Origin: Warburgia ugandensis | Taxonomy: Eukaryota > Streptophyta > Magnoliopsida > Canellales > Canellaceae | Direction: 5' to 3' | Assembly (NCBI GenBank): GCA_035236585.1 | Contig: CP141135.1 | Location: forward strand, 73,261,057 to 73,325,056 | Length of the DNA stretch: 64,000 nucleotides | Made by a program: the position numbers and the translations under genes | Shown: positions 11,430-23,773 of the stretch, one piece after another | Position numbering within the stretch: the stretch's first letter is position 1 | Layout: every line of letters starts with the position of its first letter | The notes under the pieces: model-generated | Told to the model about the DNA's origin: nothing | Databases searched by the model: none | The model's input: only the letters and a program-made list of their open reading frames with translations

Positions 11430-12530
11430 GTTCAATCACTCTGCAATTAGGTGCCGCCAGTGCTTTAATCATGCAACTCAGCCTAATGCTTATTTTGTGA
11501 ATGTCGACGCTGATGATGGTAACTATGATTGGTTCCCCGAAATGGGGGCAACCCATCATAAGACTCCAGATCTATCTGTCCTCAACTTCCATGATGAATA
11601 CAAGGGACATGATCAAATCATTATCCTACTTCATCTTTTCATTTAAAGAATATTCCAAATCTCTTCCTTCTGTCCAAAAATTTACTAGAGATAACGAAGT
11701 GTTTTTTGAATTCCACCATCTCATTTTGTCATCAAGGACCTGGTGACCAAGAGGGAATTGCTGACATGACCCACCGAGTAAGGATTCTGTCGGATGCCAA
11801 CTTCATCTTCACGCTCATCTCCTTCTGCGCTCATTGATGGACATACTTCACTAGAATGCTGGCACCGACGCCTCGCCATCCAAATTTCCGCGTCGTTCGT
11901 TCTCTCATACGTTCGCCTTATCTTCCTTGCATGTCCAACAAAGCAAATTGTTAGCTTGGGGAGTCGTCCCATTTATCTCTACATGCTACTGGTTGTTTGA
12001 GTTCGTGTCCTCTGGAGATTAAAACAGTTACAACAAGTGAGGGTCACATTTATTATGTATTGTTCGTGGATGATTATTCTAAGTTTCTGTGGTTATTTTC
12101 AATGAAAAATAAATGAGAAGTGGTCCACATTTTTACTCATTTCCAATGTTTAGTTGAGGGCCAATTTGAGGCTAAGATCAAAACAGTACAAAGTCACTGG
12201 GGCGGTGAATACCATAGACTACGTTCATTTTTCAAATCTTGTGGTATTGTTCATATGTAGGATCATTTGCCCTCATACTCATGAGCAGAACGGCTCAATT
12301 GAACGGCGACATCGTCGCGTCTTTGAAATCGATCAGGCTATTAGCTCATGCTTCAGTACCAAAGCGCTTTGTACTGTCTTTGAATCTGCCATTCGTCTAA
12401 TCAATCTCATGTCGTCTTCTTCTTCATGTAACATGTCACCATTTCAGCGGTTATTTAATAAAGTACCAACTTACTTATTCTTACAAGTATTTGGATGTCT
12501 CTGTTTTCCATACTTGTCCTTCTAGCGCAC
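11430..12530 (+). pseudogene. Copia zinc knuckle / integrase remnant
   Basis: A nucleocapsid-like cysteine cluster appears near 11430-11480, a GAG-pre-integrase segment (SLECWHRRL) near 11840, and integrase core pieces further on, including a VDDYSKFLWLF segment near 12067 and HTHEQNGSIERRHR near 12280. Frame shifts occur between the pieces. No intact integrase remains. Confidence 0.7.
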
Positions 12531-13012
12531 ATAAATGGACTATCGGACAACTCACTGTCTTTTCCGGATTCAGCCCAAATCATTTGGGCTATATGTTAGG
12601 GCTCTGATACCACTTATTAAGTTAGGATAGACACGAACACTATAGGTGTTTATATTATAAGTGGCAGGACCTACAGTGCACGTCATGTTCGTTTTGAAGT
12701 ACAAACTTTTCCTCTCTGGTCCATCGGTTATAGGTCCTCCACCTCTTCATTCATTGTCGTCTTTATCTTCCCTTGTCTTTCTTCCTTTGTTGTCTCCTCA
12801 ACCAATCATAAGCTCTCCACCACTGTACCAACCACTTTACCCGAACCTAGTTATACACCTTCCTTGCTATTCCATCTCCCAATCCTATCACCAAGTCCCC
12901 AAGTCCGCCTTTGGTCAATGTTTATGACCCGAATGGATTAATCTGTGTTGACCTTGCTTCATAACACAACCCTCCGGCTCCACCCAAGCCACCATTTGTT
13001 CGAACACATCCT

Positions 13013-13389
13013 ATGCACCTACGTCCCATGCTACAATCTCCACCACCAGCCACGCATCCCATGACTTCTTCCTCTTCTACTAATCGTATAGATATTTGCG
13101 AGCCTACTTGTTTTACTCAAGCGAACAAGTTAAAGGTGTGGCTCCTTGTCATGTCCGATGAAATTAGTGCGCTTGCTCTAAATCGAACATGGTCTCTAGT
13201 TCCCCATCATAAGAATATGAATTGTATCGGGTGTAATTGGGTTTACAAGGTTAAAGCACAAGGCTGATGGGTTACAAGGCACGCTTGGTTGCTTCGACCA
13301 AATGAAGGAATTGATTTTAATGAAACCTTTGGCCCAGAGGTCAAACAGACTACTATCGCACCATTTTGTTGATTGCAACAGTTAATGGT
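13013..13389 (+). pseudogene. Copia reverse transcriptase, 5' fragment
   Basis: Begins in the region linking integrase to RT and reaches ALNRTWSLVPHHKNMNCIGCNWVYKVK, the usual start of Copia RT. It is interrupted at 13390 by the nested Tork-type element; the RT resumes after 16170. Confidence 0.75.
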
Positions 13390-13806
13390 TGTTGAGCTCT
13401 GCTACCAACTGTTGTGTGCAATAACGTGAAACAACACACATACAGAAAGAGAAATACAAATAGAAATTTACATGGTTTGGCCTAGTTTGGCCTACATCCA
13501 CGAGAGGAGAGGAAACATTTCACTATAGAGAGAACGTTACAACTAAAGCCATATGTAGCCTACGCCTCTGAATCCTATTTATAGATATCAAAGGAGAGCT
13601 AGATGTATTCAACATGAATACAAACTCTATCTTGATAACTTATCTTTTTAGAATTCCCAATCAAAATTAGATTGTCTAATTCTAAGAGACTTCTTTTCTT
13701 GACAGAAATCTTTTGGAGAATTCCTGCTTACATGAGGATGAGCATCAACAATTTCTCCTAGGAATCTTCTGGAGAATTCTTGCTTACATGAGGATGGATA
13801 TAAGCA
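13390..13806 (-). repeat. 3' LTR of the nested Tork-type element
   Basis: Pairs with 15751-16170; both share the terminal tgttgagctctgctacca and the ending gaggatgga...gca. Confidence 0.85.
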
Positions 13807-13839
13807 ATTCTCCCCCTCCATCCTCATGCCATACTCCAC

Positions 13840-15683
13840 TAGCTTGAGTTCATACTTGCTATGTTTTTACATAGCAGTAATTTTTCATAAGTTACCACTT
13901 TAGTCAACATATCTGTAGGATTCTCATCAGTGTGAATCTTTTCTAGCTTTAGCATCTGTTCTTCTATCACCTCTCATATCTAGTGATATCGTATGTCAAT
14001 GTGTTTGGTGCGCGCGTGATACATTAAATTTTTGCTCAAGTGTAGAGCACTCTGACTGTTACAATGTATCTTGTATTCTTCTTATGTGATATTATGATCC
14101 TGGAGACTTGTTTGCTTCAGCTATGTCAATATATTCTACTTTTGTTGTCGATAGAGCTACGCACTTCTGCAACTTGGACTGCCACGATATAGCTCTCCCT
14201 ACAAAAGTGAAAAGAAACCCTAATATTGACTTTCTTCGATCAAGATCTCCAACCATATCAGCATCTGTATATCCTTCCAGGAGCATTTTTGTACTTTCAA
14301 ATCACAAACACAACTTAGATGTGTCCTTCATGTACCGTAGTATCCACTTTACGGCTTCCTAATGATCTTTGCCTGGATTTGATAGAAATATGCTCATAAT
14401 TCCTACTGCATGAGCAATATCTGGCATAGTGTACATCATCGCATACATTAAACTCCCAACTGCTGATGAGTAGGGAATCATAGCCATCCTGTCTATTTCC
14501 AATGGAGTTGAGGGACACGTCCTTTTGCTTAGTTTGAAATGAATGCCAAGTGGAGTATTGACCGGCTTGACACTTTCCATATTGAACCTCTTGATTACTC
14601 GTTTAACATACTTTTCCTGTGATAACCACAACTTTCTTACTTTCCTGTCACGTATGATCTTCATCCCCAAGATCTGCTGAGCTGTTCCTAAGTCTTTCAT
14701 ATCAAAAGACTTTGATAACTCCCTCTTCAACCTGTTAATAATAGTTGTATTTGATCCAACTATTAGCATATCATCTACATAAAGTAATAGGATGATGAAT
14801 TTACCCTCAGGTAATTTTTGAATGTACACACACTGATCTGTAGCTATTTTTTTGAACCTTGACTCGTCATGAATGAGTCAAATTTCTTGTACCACTGTCT
14901 TAGCGCTTGCTTAATGCCATAAAGACTTTTCTTCAACTTGCATACCAAATGCTTCTTTTTTTTTACTTTAAAACCCTTTGGTTGTTTCATGTATATCTTC
15001 TCTTCTAGATCTCCATGTAGAAAAGCTGTCTTGATATTCATTTGCTTAAGCTCTAGGTTGTCTTGCCACCAATCCAAGTATAATCCTGATTGATTTCATC
15101 TTCACTATTGGTGAGAAGATCTCGTCAAAGTCTATTCCTTTCATTTGCTCAAAGCCTTTGACGACCAATCGTGCTTTGAATGTGACTGGATTTCCATTAC
15201 TTCCTCTTTTCACCTTGAAGACCCATTTGTTCTTTAGTGCTCTTTTCCCCTTGGGAAGTGTCATTAGCTCATAAGTCTGAATCTTCTTTAATGACTAATT
15301 TCTTCTTGCATAGCTTGCACCCATTTGACGTTGTCCACATGCATCAAGGCTTGCTGAAAATTCTCTGGCTCCCCCTCATCAATGAGCATGATATATTCTG
15401 ATTCTGGATATTGTTGAGATGGAATCAGAATATGTCTTCTTGTTGACATCTTTGGCTGAGCTTCTACTTCTGGCTGAGGAGACAATTCATTATTTGATGG
15501 TATAGTGGATTGATGCTCTCCCTGCTCAAATTCTTCTGCCACTGGTTCGGCTTCTGAGTCAACTTGTATGGCTGCTGAGTCTGGCACTAGATCTGAAGTA
15601 CTGATATCTTTAGCTTTGCTTGATTCTTCGTAGAATTGATTCTCTTGAAATATTATGTCTCTGCTTCTAATGATTCTTCTCAT
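13840..15683 (-). pseudogene. Copia RT / RNase H remnant of the nested element
   Basis: Reading right to left on the minus strand: linker (15683-15288), RT start KNKWVFKVKRGSNGNPV (from about 15234), TAFLHGDLEEKIYMKQPKGF (about 15030), then LLLYVDDMLIVGS with the YVDD catalytic box (about 14780). SSAVGSLMYAM follows (about 14480), then RNase H with GYTDADMVGDLDRRKS (14286-14092). The pieces are in different frames, so the enzyme is dead. The YVDD motif and neighbours place it with Tork/Tnt1 elements. Confidence 0.85.
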
Positions 15684-15750
15684 CTCAAGGTCCTACAATA
15701 TGTATCCGAATTCTTCATCTCTTATTGAGATGCGTAACTCTGATGCCAAA

Positions 15751-16170
15751 TGTTGAGCTCTGCTACCAATTGTTGTGTGCAATAATATGAAACAACACAC
15801 ATATAGAAAGAGAAACACAAACAGAAATTTACGTGGTTCGGCCTAGTCTGGCCTACATCCACGAGAGGAGAGAGGAAACATTTCACTATAGAGAGAACAT
15901 TACAATCGAAGCCATATTTAGCCTATGTCTCTGAACCCTATTTATAGATATCAGGGGAGCGCTAGATGTATTCAACATTAATATAAACTCTATCTTGATA
16001 AGCCTTATCTTCTTAGAATTCCTAATCAAAATTGGATTGTCTAATTCTAAGAGACTTCTTTCCTTGATAGGAATCTTCTGAAGAATTTTTGCTTACATGA
16101 GGATGAACATCAGAAATTCTCCTAAGAATCTTCTGGAGGATTCCTGCTTTCATGAGGATGGACATCGGCA
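15751..16170 (-). repeat. 5' LTR of the nested Tork-type element
   Basis: Pairs with 13390-13806, with scattered substitutions. It contains tatttatagat (about 15940), a candidate TATA region on either strand. Confidence 0.85.
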
Positions 16171-17780
16171 ATGGCTGGCCTATACTTCAATTAAACATAA
16201 AAATGACTTTTTACATTGCGTGTTATCTAAAGAATTATATATGCACAAATCTTTTGCATTTGTTGATTCATCTAGACCCTGTTTGTGGATTACATTGCTC
16301 ACTATTTGGCTTGAAACAGGCCCTGCGTGCTTGGCTGAATCAATTAAGCTCCTATTTGCTACACTGGATTCACGGCATCTAAGACAGATACTTCCCTATT
16401 CATTTACCTTTCTACTGATGTCAAGACATATGCTTTAGTGTATGTGGATGACATTCTTGTGACAAGCAATTGTTCTTCTGCCATTACATCATTATTATCA
16501 TTCCTTGCTCGATAATTTACAATTAAGGATTTGGGTCCGCTAAATTCTTCCTTGGCATTGAGGTTGTCTATAGTCCACAAGGTATCATTTATCACAAGAG
16601 AAGCACATTATGGATCTTTTATGCTGCTCTAAGATGCTAGAATCCCAATTGGTGTTCAAGGATGTGGGTCCGCTAAATTCTTCCTTGGCATTAAGATGCT
16701 AGAATCCAAATCGATAATTTACAATCAAGGATTTGGGTCCGCTAAATTCTTCCTTGGCATTGAGGTTGTCTATAGTCCACAAGGTATCATTTATCACAAG
16801 AGAAGCACATTATGGATCTTTTACGCTGCTCTAAGATGCTAGAATCCAAATTAGTGTTCAAGGATGTGGGTCGCTAAATTCTTCCTTGGCATTAAGATGC
16901 TAGAATCCAAATCGATAATTTACAATCAAGGATTTGGGTCCGCTAAATTCTTCCTTGGCATTGAGGTTGTCTATAGTCCACAAGGTATCATTTATCACAA
17001 GAGAAGCACATTATGGATCTTTTACGCCACTCTAAGATGCTAGAATCCAAATCAGTGTTCAATCCTATCTCTTCCACTGTTCAACTATAGAAAACCGGGG
17101 GCGTTCTTCAAGATCCAACCACCTATAGGAGTATTGTAGGTGGTCCACAATATCTTTCTTTAACTAGGCCCTACGTTGCTTTTGCAATTGACAAAGTGTG
17201 CCAATTTATTCACATACCTACTAATTCTCATTGGACAACCGTCAAGCGGACTCTCCGTTTTTTTGAAGCTCACTGATTCACTCAGTCTTCTCTTTTCCCG
17301 ATCATTTACACCACATCTTCAAGCATTTTGTGATGCAGATTGGGCTAGCTGCAAATACAATCGGGCCATCTACCGATGGATATGCTATTTATTATGGTTC
17401 TAATTTGATATCTTGGTCATCCAAAAAGCCATAGACAGTTGCTCGCTCGTCAATAGAGGCTGAGTACAATTTTGGCAGTTAGATCCACGGAGTTATCATG
17501 GATCCAATCTTCGTCATTTTAATTGTTTTTACCAAATGCGCCCATCTTATGGTGTGACAGCATTGGAGCCACCTATCTAACAGCCAATCCCCTGTTTCAT
17601 GCTAGAACAAAGCATGAGAAAATTGATTTCCACTTTGTCAGAGAAAATGATGCCAGAAATGATCCAAGTTTAGTTTTTCTCTACAAGAGATCAAGATCTA
17701 AGTTCAGTTCATCTCTCTACAAGTAATCAAGTGGCCGACGTGATGACAAAAGGGCTGTCAACGGCTAGATTTCAACTTCT
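16171..17780 (+). pseudogene. Outer Copia element: RT 3' part and RNase H remnant
   Basis: After the nested insertion the outer element resumes with decayed RT. The catalytic box YVDDILVTSN is at about 16439, followed by FTIKDLGPL...FFLGIEVV. This last segment is repeated three times (see 16510-17055). RNase H pieces FCDADWASCKYN (about 17326) and [29 protein letters not shown] (from about 17549) follow in shifted frames. Confidence 0.8.
16510..17055 (+). repeat. Tandem triplication (about 202 bp) of an RT segment
   Basis: Units start at 16510, 16712 and 16913 with cgataatttacaat(t/c)aagga and carry ggtccgctaaattcttcctt. The periods are 202 and 201 bp; the third unit is partial. Each unit also contains a shorter internal echo of the same motif. 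Confidence 0.85.
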
Positions 17781-17846
17781 AAAAGACAAGCTACGTATCT
17801 GTCCGAGATCTTAGCTGGTGTGGTGTGGGGGTGGGAGGGTTCGTAT

Positions 17847-17894
17847 TGACAATAGGTATGATAAGGAATATCTAATCTACTTTTATCATGTAGA
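17847..17894 (+). repeat. Truncated 3' LTR of the Ale-type Copia element
   Basis: Begins tgacaataggtatgataagg after the polypurine tract. It loses similarity to the left LTR after about 50 bp, where the minus-strand giant LTR begins. Confidence 0.65.
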
Positions 17895-20260
17895 TTTGAG
17901 GATTAAACCCTAAGTACTCTTGCTATGTGATTTTAATTAAATCCATGAACATTTAAAATGTCATTCATAGGGTTTATTATTCTCCTAATTTTGTCCAAGA
18001 AAATGATATTCCTTATATTGCCCTACTAACTATAACCCTTACTATCATTAAGTCCATGTCCATATTTATTGTAAATGTTCATCAATATCTATTTTTATTT
18101 AATTATATTTTTCATGTAATTTACATAACATGAACATTAAAGCGTAAATAAATATATAAATTTAATAATTAAATCTACTAAACAAATAAAAGAACATTTA
18201 TAATAGAATATAATAATTCACATGCTCATTTGAATACATCATATTTATTCATTTTGATCAAATGATCATATTTTGATTTCTTTTTAGTTTAGATCTTGAT
18301 CTTTCATTTTTATTCAGATCTATTACATTATCTTAATGTGATATCATCACTAGATCATTGATTCATCTCATCAAATGATTTGATCTTTCTTAATCCAACC
18401 GATCAATAAGATCTTAAGCCTTTTTGTCAAAATTAAGGGCATATATCTCAATCTATCCCAAATTAGCCACATCAGGCTCATCAATCCATATGATTTTAAC
18501 TTTAGATCATTATTCAAACTGATTTTAATGGTTTAATCATGCTTGATTACTCAGATCAAGTAGATACATGATCATTTTTAAGATTTCTCTTCCATTAAGG
18601 TTAAATTTCTTAATTCATCCTAGATTAGTCATATCTAACTCTTGATTCCATGTTCCCTCATCACTAGATTACTAATGGATCAGAAATCCAAGGTCTGATC
18701 ATGTTAGATTTGATTGATCTTGGAAATTAGTACCACTTTTTGTAATTTACAGAATTTTGTAGTGAATAAAACCTAAATTTTATATTTTCATTAGATTCTA
18801 CTCTTCACCAAGAATCCAGAGCTTCTTTTCGATATTAATTTTGAGTTAAAATGAGTTCTAAATTAGAGTTTTAAGTTTTCAGATCAAAACAAGGGGCCCC
18901 AGATTCAATCTGGGTTACTCGGATCAATAGTTGATTAGCAGTCTAGCCCCATATTTGACCACGTTAAAGGCCCAGATTTCATCCCGTAAGATTTTTGGGC
19001 CCTAGTGTCTTGTCCAACGGCTCAAATCTCTGATCTAGGTTGTACGACCATGTACAACTGGTTTCTTACTAGGGTTCACCAGATCTGTTTCACCAGTGAA
19101 CCAGTTGCCAATGGAACGGATTCAATGGTGAATCCCTATGACTTATGGTTGGAAAATGGAGGGGAAAGGAGGAAAACCTACATGGATCCCATTTGGAGCA
19201 AAGACTATAGCCGGAGAAGAAGAGTTCCGCTGGATATTGAAGCCCTAGCCAAACGGCTAGGGTTTTTGTAATTCTTGCCGCTGGGTTGCTTTTCGACGCC
19301 GGGGAAGAGAAATAGAATAGGAAAAATGGAGAGGGGAGTGAGGGAAACCGGATTCAGGGTTCAGGCCTTAGGTATTGCTGGAAATGGGGGAGATATGACG
19401 ATCTCTTATCGAAGTTACTATTTTTTGGTGATTTCATCAGTGAATACATTACTGATCAATCTAAAATCTTGGGGCTTTTATAGATCATGTCAGCTTGAAC
19501 CCATCCATTGGTAGAGATTGAAATCAAATGGTCCAATTTTGATGGCTAATTGAATTAGGGTTTTCAGGCAAAAACCTTATTCAATCGGGGATGACTAGTC
19601 CATAGATGCACCTAACGCTCCGTGAGGGAATATTCCCTCCAGTGCATCCGTAGACGTGCTTTGTGGCTGTAAAGGGAAGAGAGAGAGAAAAAGAAAAGAA
19701 AAAGAAAGAAAAAAGAAAGAAAAAGGAAAGAAGAGAGAGAGAAAGATTGGAAAGAGGGAGAGAATGAGAGTGGGAGAGGAGTGAAAACTTAGGAATTTCA
19801 TGTGAATGTTAGGGGAGGTATTTATAGGCTTGTTTTTATTTATTTTATTTTATTTTATTTATTATTTTATTTTAAATAATTTTTTTACTTTTCTTATTAA
19901 ATTCAAAAGAGGTTCCTCATCATGTTTATTCTTCATCATTGATGTTCCTTGTGCTTGCTGTCCCCTAGCTCACCTAACTTTTTTGGACCCTATACAAAAG
20001 TGAAATGACTATTTTACCCCTTTGGGTAAATATAAAATTACAAAAATTAAGAAAAATAGATATTTTTCACCCAAGCTCAGATTTCAGCGTGCTTATAGTC
20101 ATTCTGACTGATTTCCTATGAATGATTTCAATTATCTATGTTTCAAGATTTGATTCTTTAAAATAAAATAAAATATATTAAATATAATATTTTACCTCAA
20201 ATTTTGAAAAAAAAATTCTAATTAATTCCAAATAATTCTAAAAAAAATAGGATTTTCACA
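17894..20260 (-). mobile_element. Truncated giant LTR, same family as 48530-52731
   Basis: Read on the minus strand from 20260 it begins tgtgaaaatcctatttt and is collinear with 48530 to about 50745 in inverted orientation. Shared blocks include gggaatattccctc (19627 region and 49064), the block around ttcatggatttaattaaa, and the AT-rich end. It covers only the first 2.4 kb of the 4.2 kb LTR; the remainder, including the hairpin region, is missing. Short open frames inside (for example near 19005 and 19275) are not genes. Confidence 0.8.
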
Positions 20261-20396
20261 GACAAGGGTGAAGCTAAAGATAATTTTGTTATTATTTTTT
20301 TTGTGCTGCAAATGAATATGCATTTGTATATTATTTTGTAAGGAAGAAATGAAAATCATCTTCAGCTTCTTAAAACTATGGCAATTCTAACATGAC
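20261..20396. other. Short AT-rich spacer
   Basis: I see nothing recognisable between the LTR piece and the LINE. Confidence 0.35.
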
Positions 20397-20441
20397 ATGA
20401 ATCAAAAACTGACATTCCCTCAAGCTAGGGAGTTCCCTATA

Positions 20442-20632
20442 AGCGACGCACTGCATTGGATCCTGGGTGCAGTGAAAAATATGCATGGGTTGCTAGGGCA
20501 TTCTCCTAGAAGCGAAGCGTTACATCAGATCCTGGGTGCAGTGAAAAATGAGCAAGGGCTGCTAGAGCGTCCCTTCGAAAGCGACGTGCTGCATCAGAAC
20601 CCAGGCGCAGTGAAAAGTGGACATGGGTTCAT
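20442..20632 (+). repeat. 69-bp tandem repeats at the 5' end of the RTE element
   Basis: Units at 20442, 20511 and 20580; the last is partial. They share cctgggtgcagtgaaaaat, with about 20% divergence by eye. Confidence 0.85.
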
Positions 20633-21835
20633 ACCATGGAGGTCGAGAAAGGCTATAGTAAATAGGACATCTCTAGATCATAAGATTCGTATCGCCACAT
20701 AAAATATAGGGACATTAACAGGTAATAGTTTGGAGTTAGTAGATATGATGAAACGTAGAAGAGTCAACATCGCTTGTATCGAAGAAACCAAGTGGAAAGG
20801 GGCTAAAGCTAGAGAAATAGACGGGTATAAATTATAGTATGTAGAAAAGGATAATAACAGAAATGACATAGGAATAATAGTGGATAAGGAATTAAAGGAT
20901 AAAGTTGTGGACGTGAAAAGAATCAATGATAGAATTATAATAATAAAACTTATTCTAGGAGAGCAGATTATAAATGTTATAAGTGCATATGCATCACAAG
21001 TAGGAATACAAGATATAATTAAGAGACAGTTTTGAGAAGATATGGAGGGAGTCATGCAAGAAATTCCCAACACTGAGAGGATATTTATAGGAGCATACTT
21101 AAATGACCATGCAGGAAAAGAAAAGGAAGGATATGATAGAATACATGGAGGGTATGGTATAGGTGAATGAAATGAGATGAGGGAGAATATCCTCTATTTT
21201 TCTTTGTCATGTAACTTGGCCATTGCAAATACACTCTTTAAGAAGAGGGATGAACACTTAATAACCTTTAAAAGTGGACTTCATAAAAGCCAAATAGACT
21301 TTTTTCTACTTAGGAATAATTAACAATCTATGTGTAAGGATTGTAAGATGATACACGGTGAGAGTTTAACCTTACAACATAGGTTAATGGTTATGGATAT
21401 CTATATCAAAAGATGGAAGGAAGGAAATGAACTTAATAGGTATCCAAAAATTAAGTAGTGGAACTTAAAAGGAGAGAAAATAACCGCATTCACAAATAAG
21501 TTGATGGTAGAAGGAAATTAGAACTATGAAATAAAAGTAAATACCAGTGGATTAATATTATTGAGTCCATTAAGAAAGTGGCAAAAGATGTCTTAGGAGT
21601 ACCTAAAGGTAAAATGCAATTAGTAAAGGAAACATGGTGGTGAACTGAAAGAGTACAAAAAGTTATTAAAGAAAAATAGATGTGTTTTAAAGCATGGTAG
21701 AAGACTAGAAATAATGAAAACTATGAACAATATTAAAATGCTAAAAGGGTTTCTAAGAGAATAGTAAGTGAGGCTAAACTTAAAGCATATGATGAGCTTT
21801 ATAATAGATTAAGAACAAGAGAAGGTGAGAAAGAT

Positions 21836-22842
21836 GTGTTTAAACTTGCAAAAGTAAGAGAACAGAAGGGTAAAGACTTAGATCATGTTAGGTGCATTAG
21901 AAGCGATGGTCAAAGGGTATTAGTCAAAGATGATGAGATCAAACAAAGGTGGGAAACATACTTTCAAAAATTGTTAAATGACAATGGCTCTGAGAATATA
22001 GGGATTGAAAATACTATAAATTTAAATAACATTGGATATTATAAATATGAATATAAGATTAGAATACTTGACGTAAAAGAGGCCTTGAAAAAGATGAAAT
22101 CAGAAAAGGCCATGGGGCCCGATGGGATACAATAGAGGTTTGGAAGCATATGGGAGAAATTAGGGTAGTTTGGTTGACCAAGTTGTTTAACAAGATTATA
22201 AAATCATAGAAAATGCCTGCTGAGTGGAGGAAAAGCTCTATTGTACCAATTTATAAGAATAAAGGAGACATACAGAGCTGCACCAATTATAGAGGGATCA
22301 AAATTATGAGCCACACTATGAAACTTTTTGAAAGAGTGATTGAGAAGAGGCTACGACATGAAACAAGTGTATCGAAAAATCAGTTTGGTTTCATGCCTAG
22401 GAGATCTACTATGGAAGCTATTTTCTTACTAAGACAATTAGTAGAGAAATATAGGAAGAGGAGGAAAGACCTCTACATGGTCTTTATCGACTTAGAGAAA
22501 GCTTATGATATAGTCCCTAGAGAGTTAATATGGAGGGTGTTGGGTGGTAAAGGGCTTTCTCATGGATATATAGACATAATTAAAGATATGTATGAGGGAG
22601 CGGTAACAAATGTTAAGACCACTGGTGACATGACTGGTGATTTTCCTGTTACTATAGGATTGCACCAAGGATCGGGATTGAGTTCATACCTTTTCACATT
22701 AGTTATGGATGAGTTAATAAAACATCTGCATAAGGAGATTTCCTGGTGCATGCTATTTGCAGATGATATAGTCTTACTTGATGAGACAAGGGAGGGTGTA
22801 AACATAAACCTAGAGTTATGGAGAGAAGCATTAGAATCTTAA
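21836..22842 (+). pseudogene. RTE reverse transcriptase (broken ORF)
   Basis: An N-terminal part (21836-22135) ends in MKSEKAMGPDGIQ followed by a stop. The core (22213-22842, 209 codons open) contains WRKSSIVPIYKNKGD, NYRGIKIMSHTMKLFERVIE, a DLEKAYD metal-binding motif, GLHQGSGLSSYLFTLVMDEL and the FADD catalytic box in MLFADDIVLLDE. These are the ordered RT blocks of RTE-type LINEs. Decayed 3' ORF sequence continues to about 23500 with stops. Confidence 0.9.
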
Positions 22843-23577
22843 GGATTTAAAATTAGCCAAACTAAGACAGAATATTTGGAATGCAATTTTAGCAAGGAGA
22901 GTAGGAGTAGAACACTAATCAAGATTGATAACCAAGAAGTCCTCGTTAAATACCACTTTCAGTACTTAGAATCAATGATTCATGAGAGCGGAGAGATTGA
23001 GAGGGAGGTTACCCAGAGAATCCAAGCGGGTTGAAAAAAATGGAGATGTGCATTTGGAGTTTTGTGTGATCGATGGGTGCCACTCAAAATAAAAGAAAAA
23101 TTCTATAGGATGGCCATAAGGCCGCCCATGCTCTATAGATCAGAGTGTTGGGCAGTTAAGTAACATTATACTCATAGGATGAGCGTCACAGAAAAGACAA
23201 TGTTGAGATGGATGAGTAGTAAGACAAGAAAGGATAGAATTAGAAATGAAAATATTTGAGAAAATTTAGGGATAGCACCAATAGGTGACAAGATGAGGGA
23301 GATTAAACTTAGATGGTTTGGATATGTTAAAAGGAGACCAATAACAGCATCGGTTAGAAGAAGTGAGGCAATACAAGTAGAAGGCTCTAAAATGGCAAGG
23401 GGAAGGCCCAAAAGAACGTAGATAGAAGTGGTGAGGAAAGATTTAAAAATGTTGGGACTAAATGAAGCCGTGGTGTTTAATAGAGTGGAATAGAGGAATA
23501 AGATTCATGTGGCTGACCCCTAATTGGGATAAGGTCTTGATGATGATGATGATGATGACGACGACGACGATGATTGA

Positions 23578-23773
23578 AGGTGATTCGAAGAATACAATCA
23601 ACTGGTTGAGAAAAGATGGAAGAGCAACAATTCAAAACCATGAGAAATCCAACTCTCATGTTCTAGCAAATGGCGAAGCAAATACCTTAGCCAGAGTAGG
23701 TACTCTGATCGGAGACACAAGAATTGTGGGTGACGGAACAAGAGTAGTCGGATGCCTTCAGAACTATTGGTAA
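23578..23773 (+). pseudogene. Possible RNase H-like fragment
   Basis: Directly after the LINE tail an open stretch contains EGDSKNTINWL and, 30 residues on, ANGEANTLARVG. This recalls the end of plant LINE-type RNase H domains (EGDS... and ANxxADxLAR). It is short and isolated, so only a suggestion. Confidence 0.3.

Larger units (their letters stand above)
13390..16170 (-). mobile_element. Nested Tork/Tnt1-type Copia element with a large internal deletion
   Basis: LTRs of about 417-420 bp at 13390-13806 and 15751-16170 start tgttgagctctgctacca and end in ca. On the minus strand the primer site (tggcatcagag, just left of 15751) follows the 5' LTR. A polypurine tract (gaggatggagggggagaat) precedes the 3' LTR. 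Flanks atggt (13385-13389) and atggc (16171-16175) are a 5-bp target duplication differing at one base. Between PBS and RT only a short linker survives (SRDIIFQENQF type), so gag, protease and integrase are missing. RT and RNase H fragments occupy 15683 down to 13840. The cis-acting ends look usable, so it could once have been mobilised in trans. Confidence 0.88.
10194..17894 (+). mobile_element. Decayed Ale/Retrofit-type Ty1-Copia retrotransposon
   Basis: A 7.7 kb element including a 2.8 kb nested insertion at 13390-16170. Order along the plus strand is LTR, PBS, gag, integrase, reverse transcriptase, RNase H, polypurine tract (gggggtgggaggg near 17827) and a truncated right LTR from 17847. 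Gag resembles the Ale lineage (HFLAIKLT..., GFVDGS, QFHSQLQHLKQGDLSVSAFLQ). The order gag-IN-RT-RNaseH is diagnostic of Copia. Every domain is broken by stops, frameshifts and internal duplications, so it is non-autonomous now. The right LTR stops near 17894, where it abuts a truncated Gypsy-type LTR. Confidence 0.85.
20397..23575 (+). mobile_element. RTE-clade LINE, nearly full length, inactivated
   Basis: The element starts with three 69-bp tandem units (20442, 20511, 20580; agcga(c/a)g...ggtgcagtgaaaa). Next comes an APE-type endonuclease (about 20690-21320) with recognisable NIGTL, IACIEETKWKG and SAYASQVG-type motifs. The reverse transcriptase follows, and the element ends in the RTE-type tail aattgggataaggtcttga plus (TGA)n(CGA)n at about 23522-23575. 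There is no poly(A). Several in-frame stops (for example at 20836, in the endonuclease, and near 22132 and 22208) break the ORF. Such elements use target-primed reverse transcription and could have mobilised SINEs. Confidence 0.88.

Noticed and set aside
12540..12660. Primer site of another element (ctctgataccactta) suggesting an extra insertion
   Set aside because: A reversed tRNA-Met primer-like string is visible but no LTR adjoins it, so it could not be supported.
19005..19514. Open frames of 80-90 codons within the giant LTR
   Set aside because: The same DNA recurs inverted at 48.5-50.7 kb as LTR sequence, and the frames are not kept; no domain.
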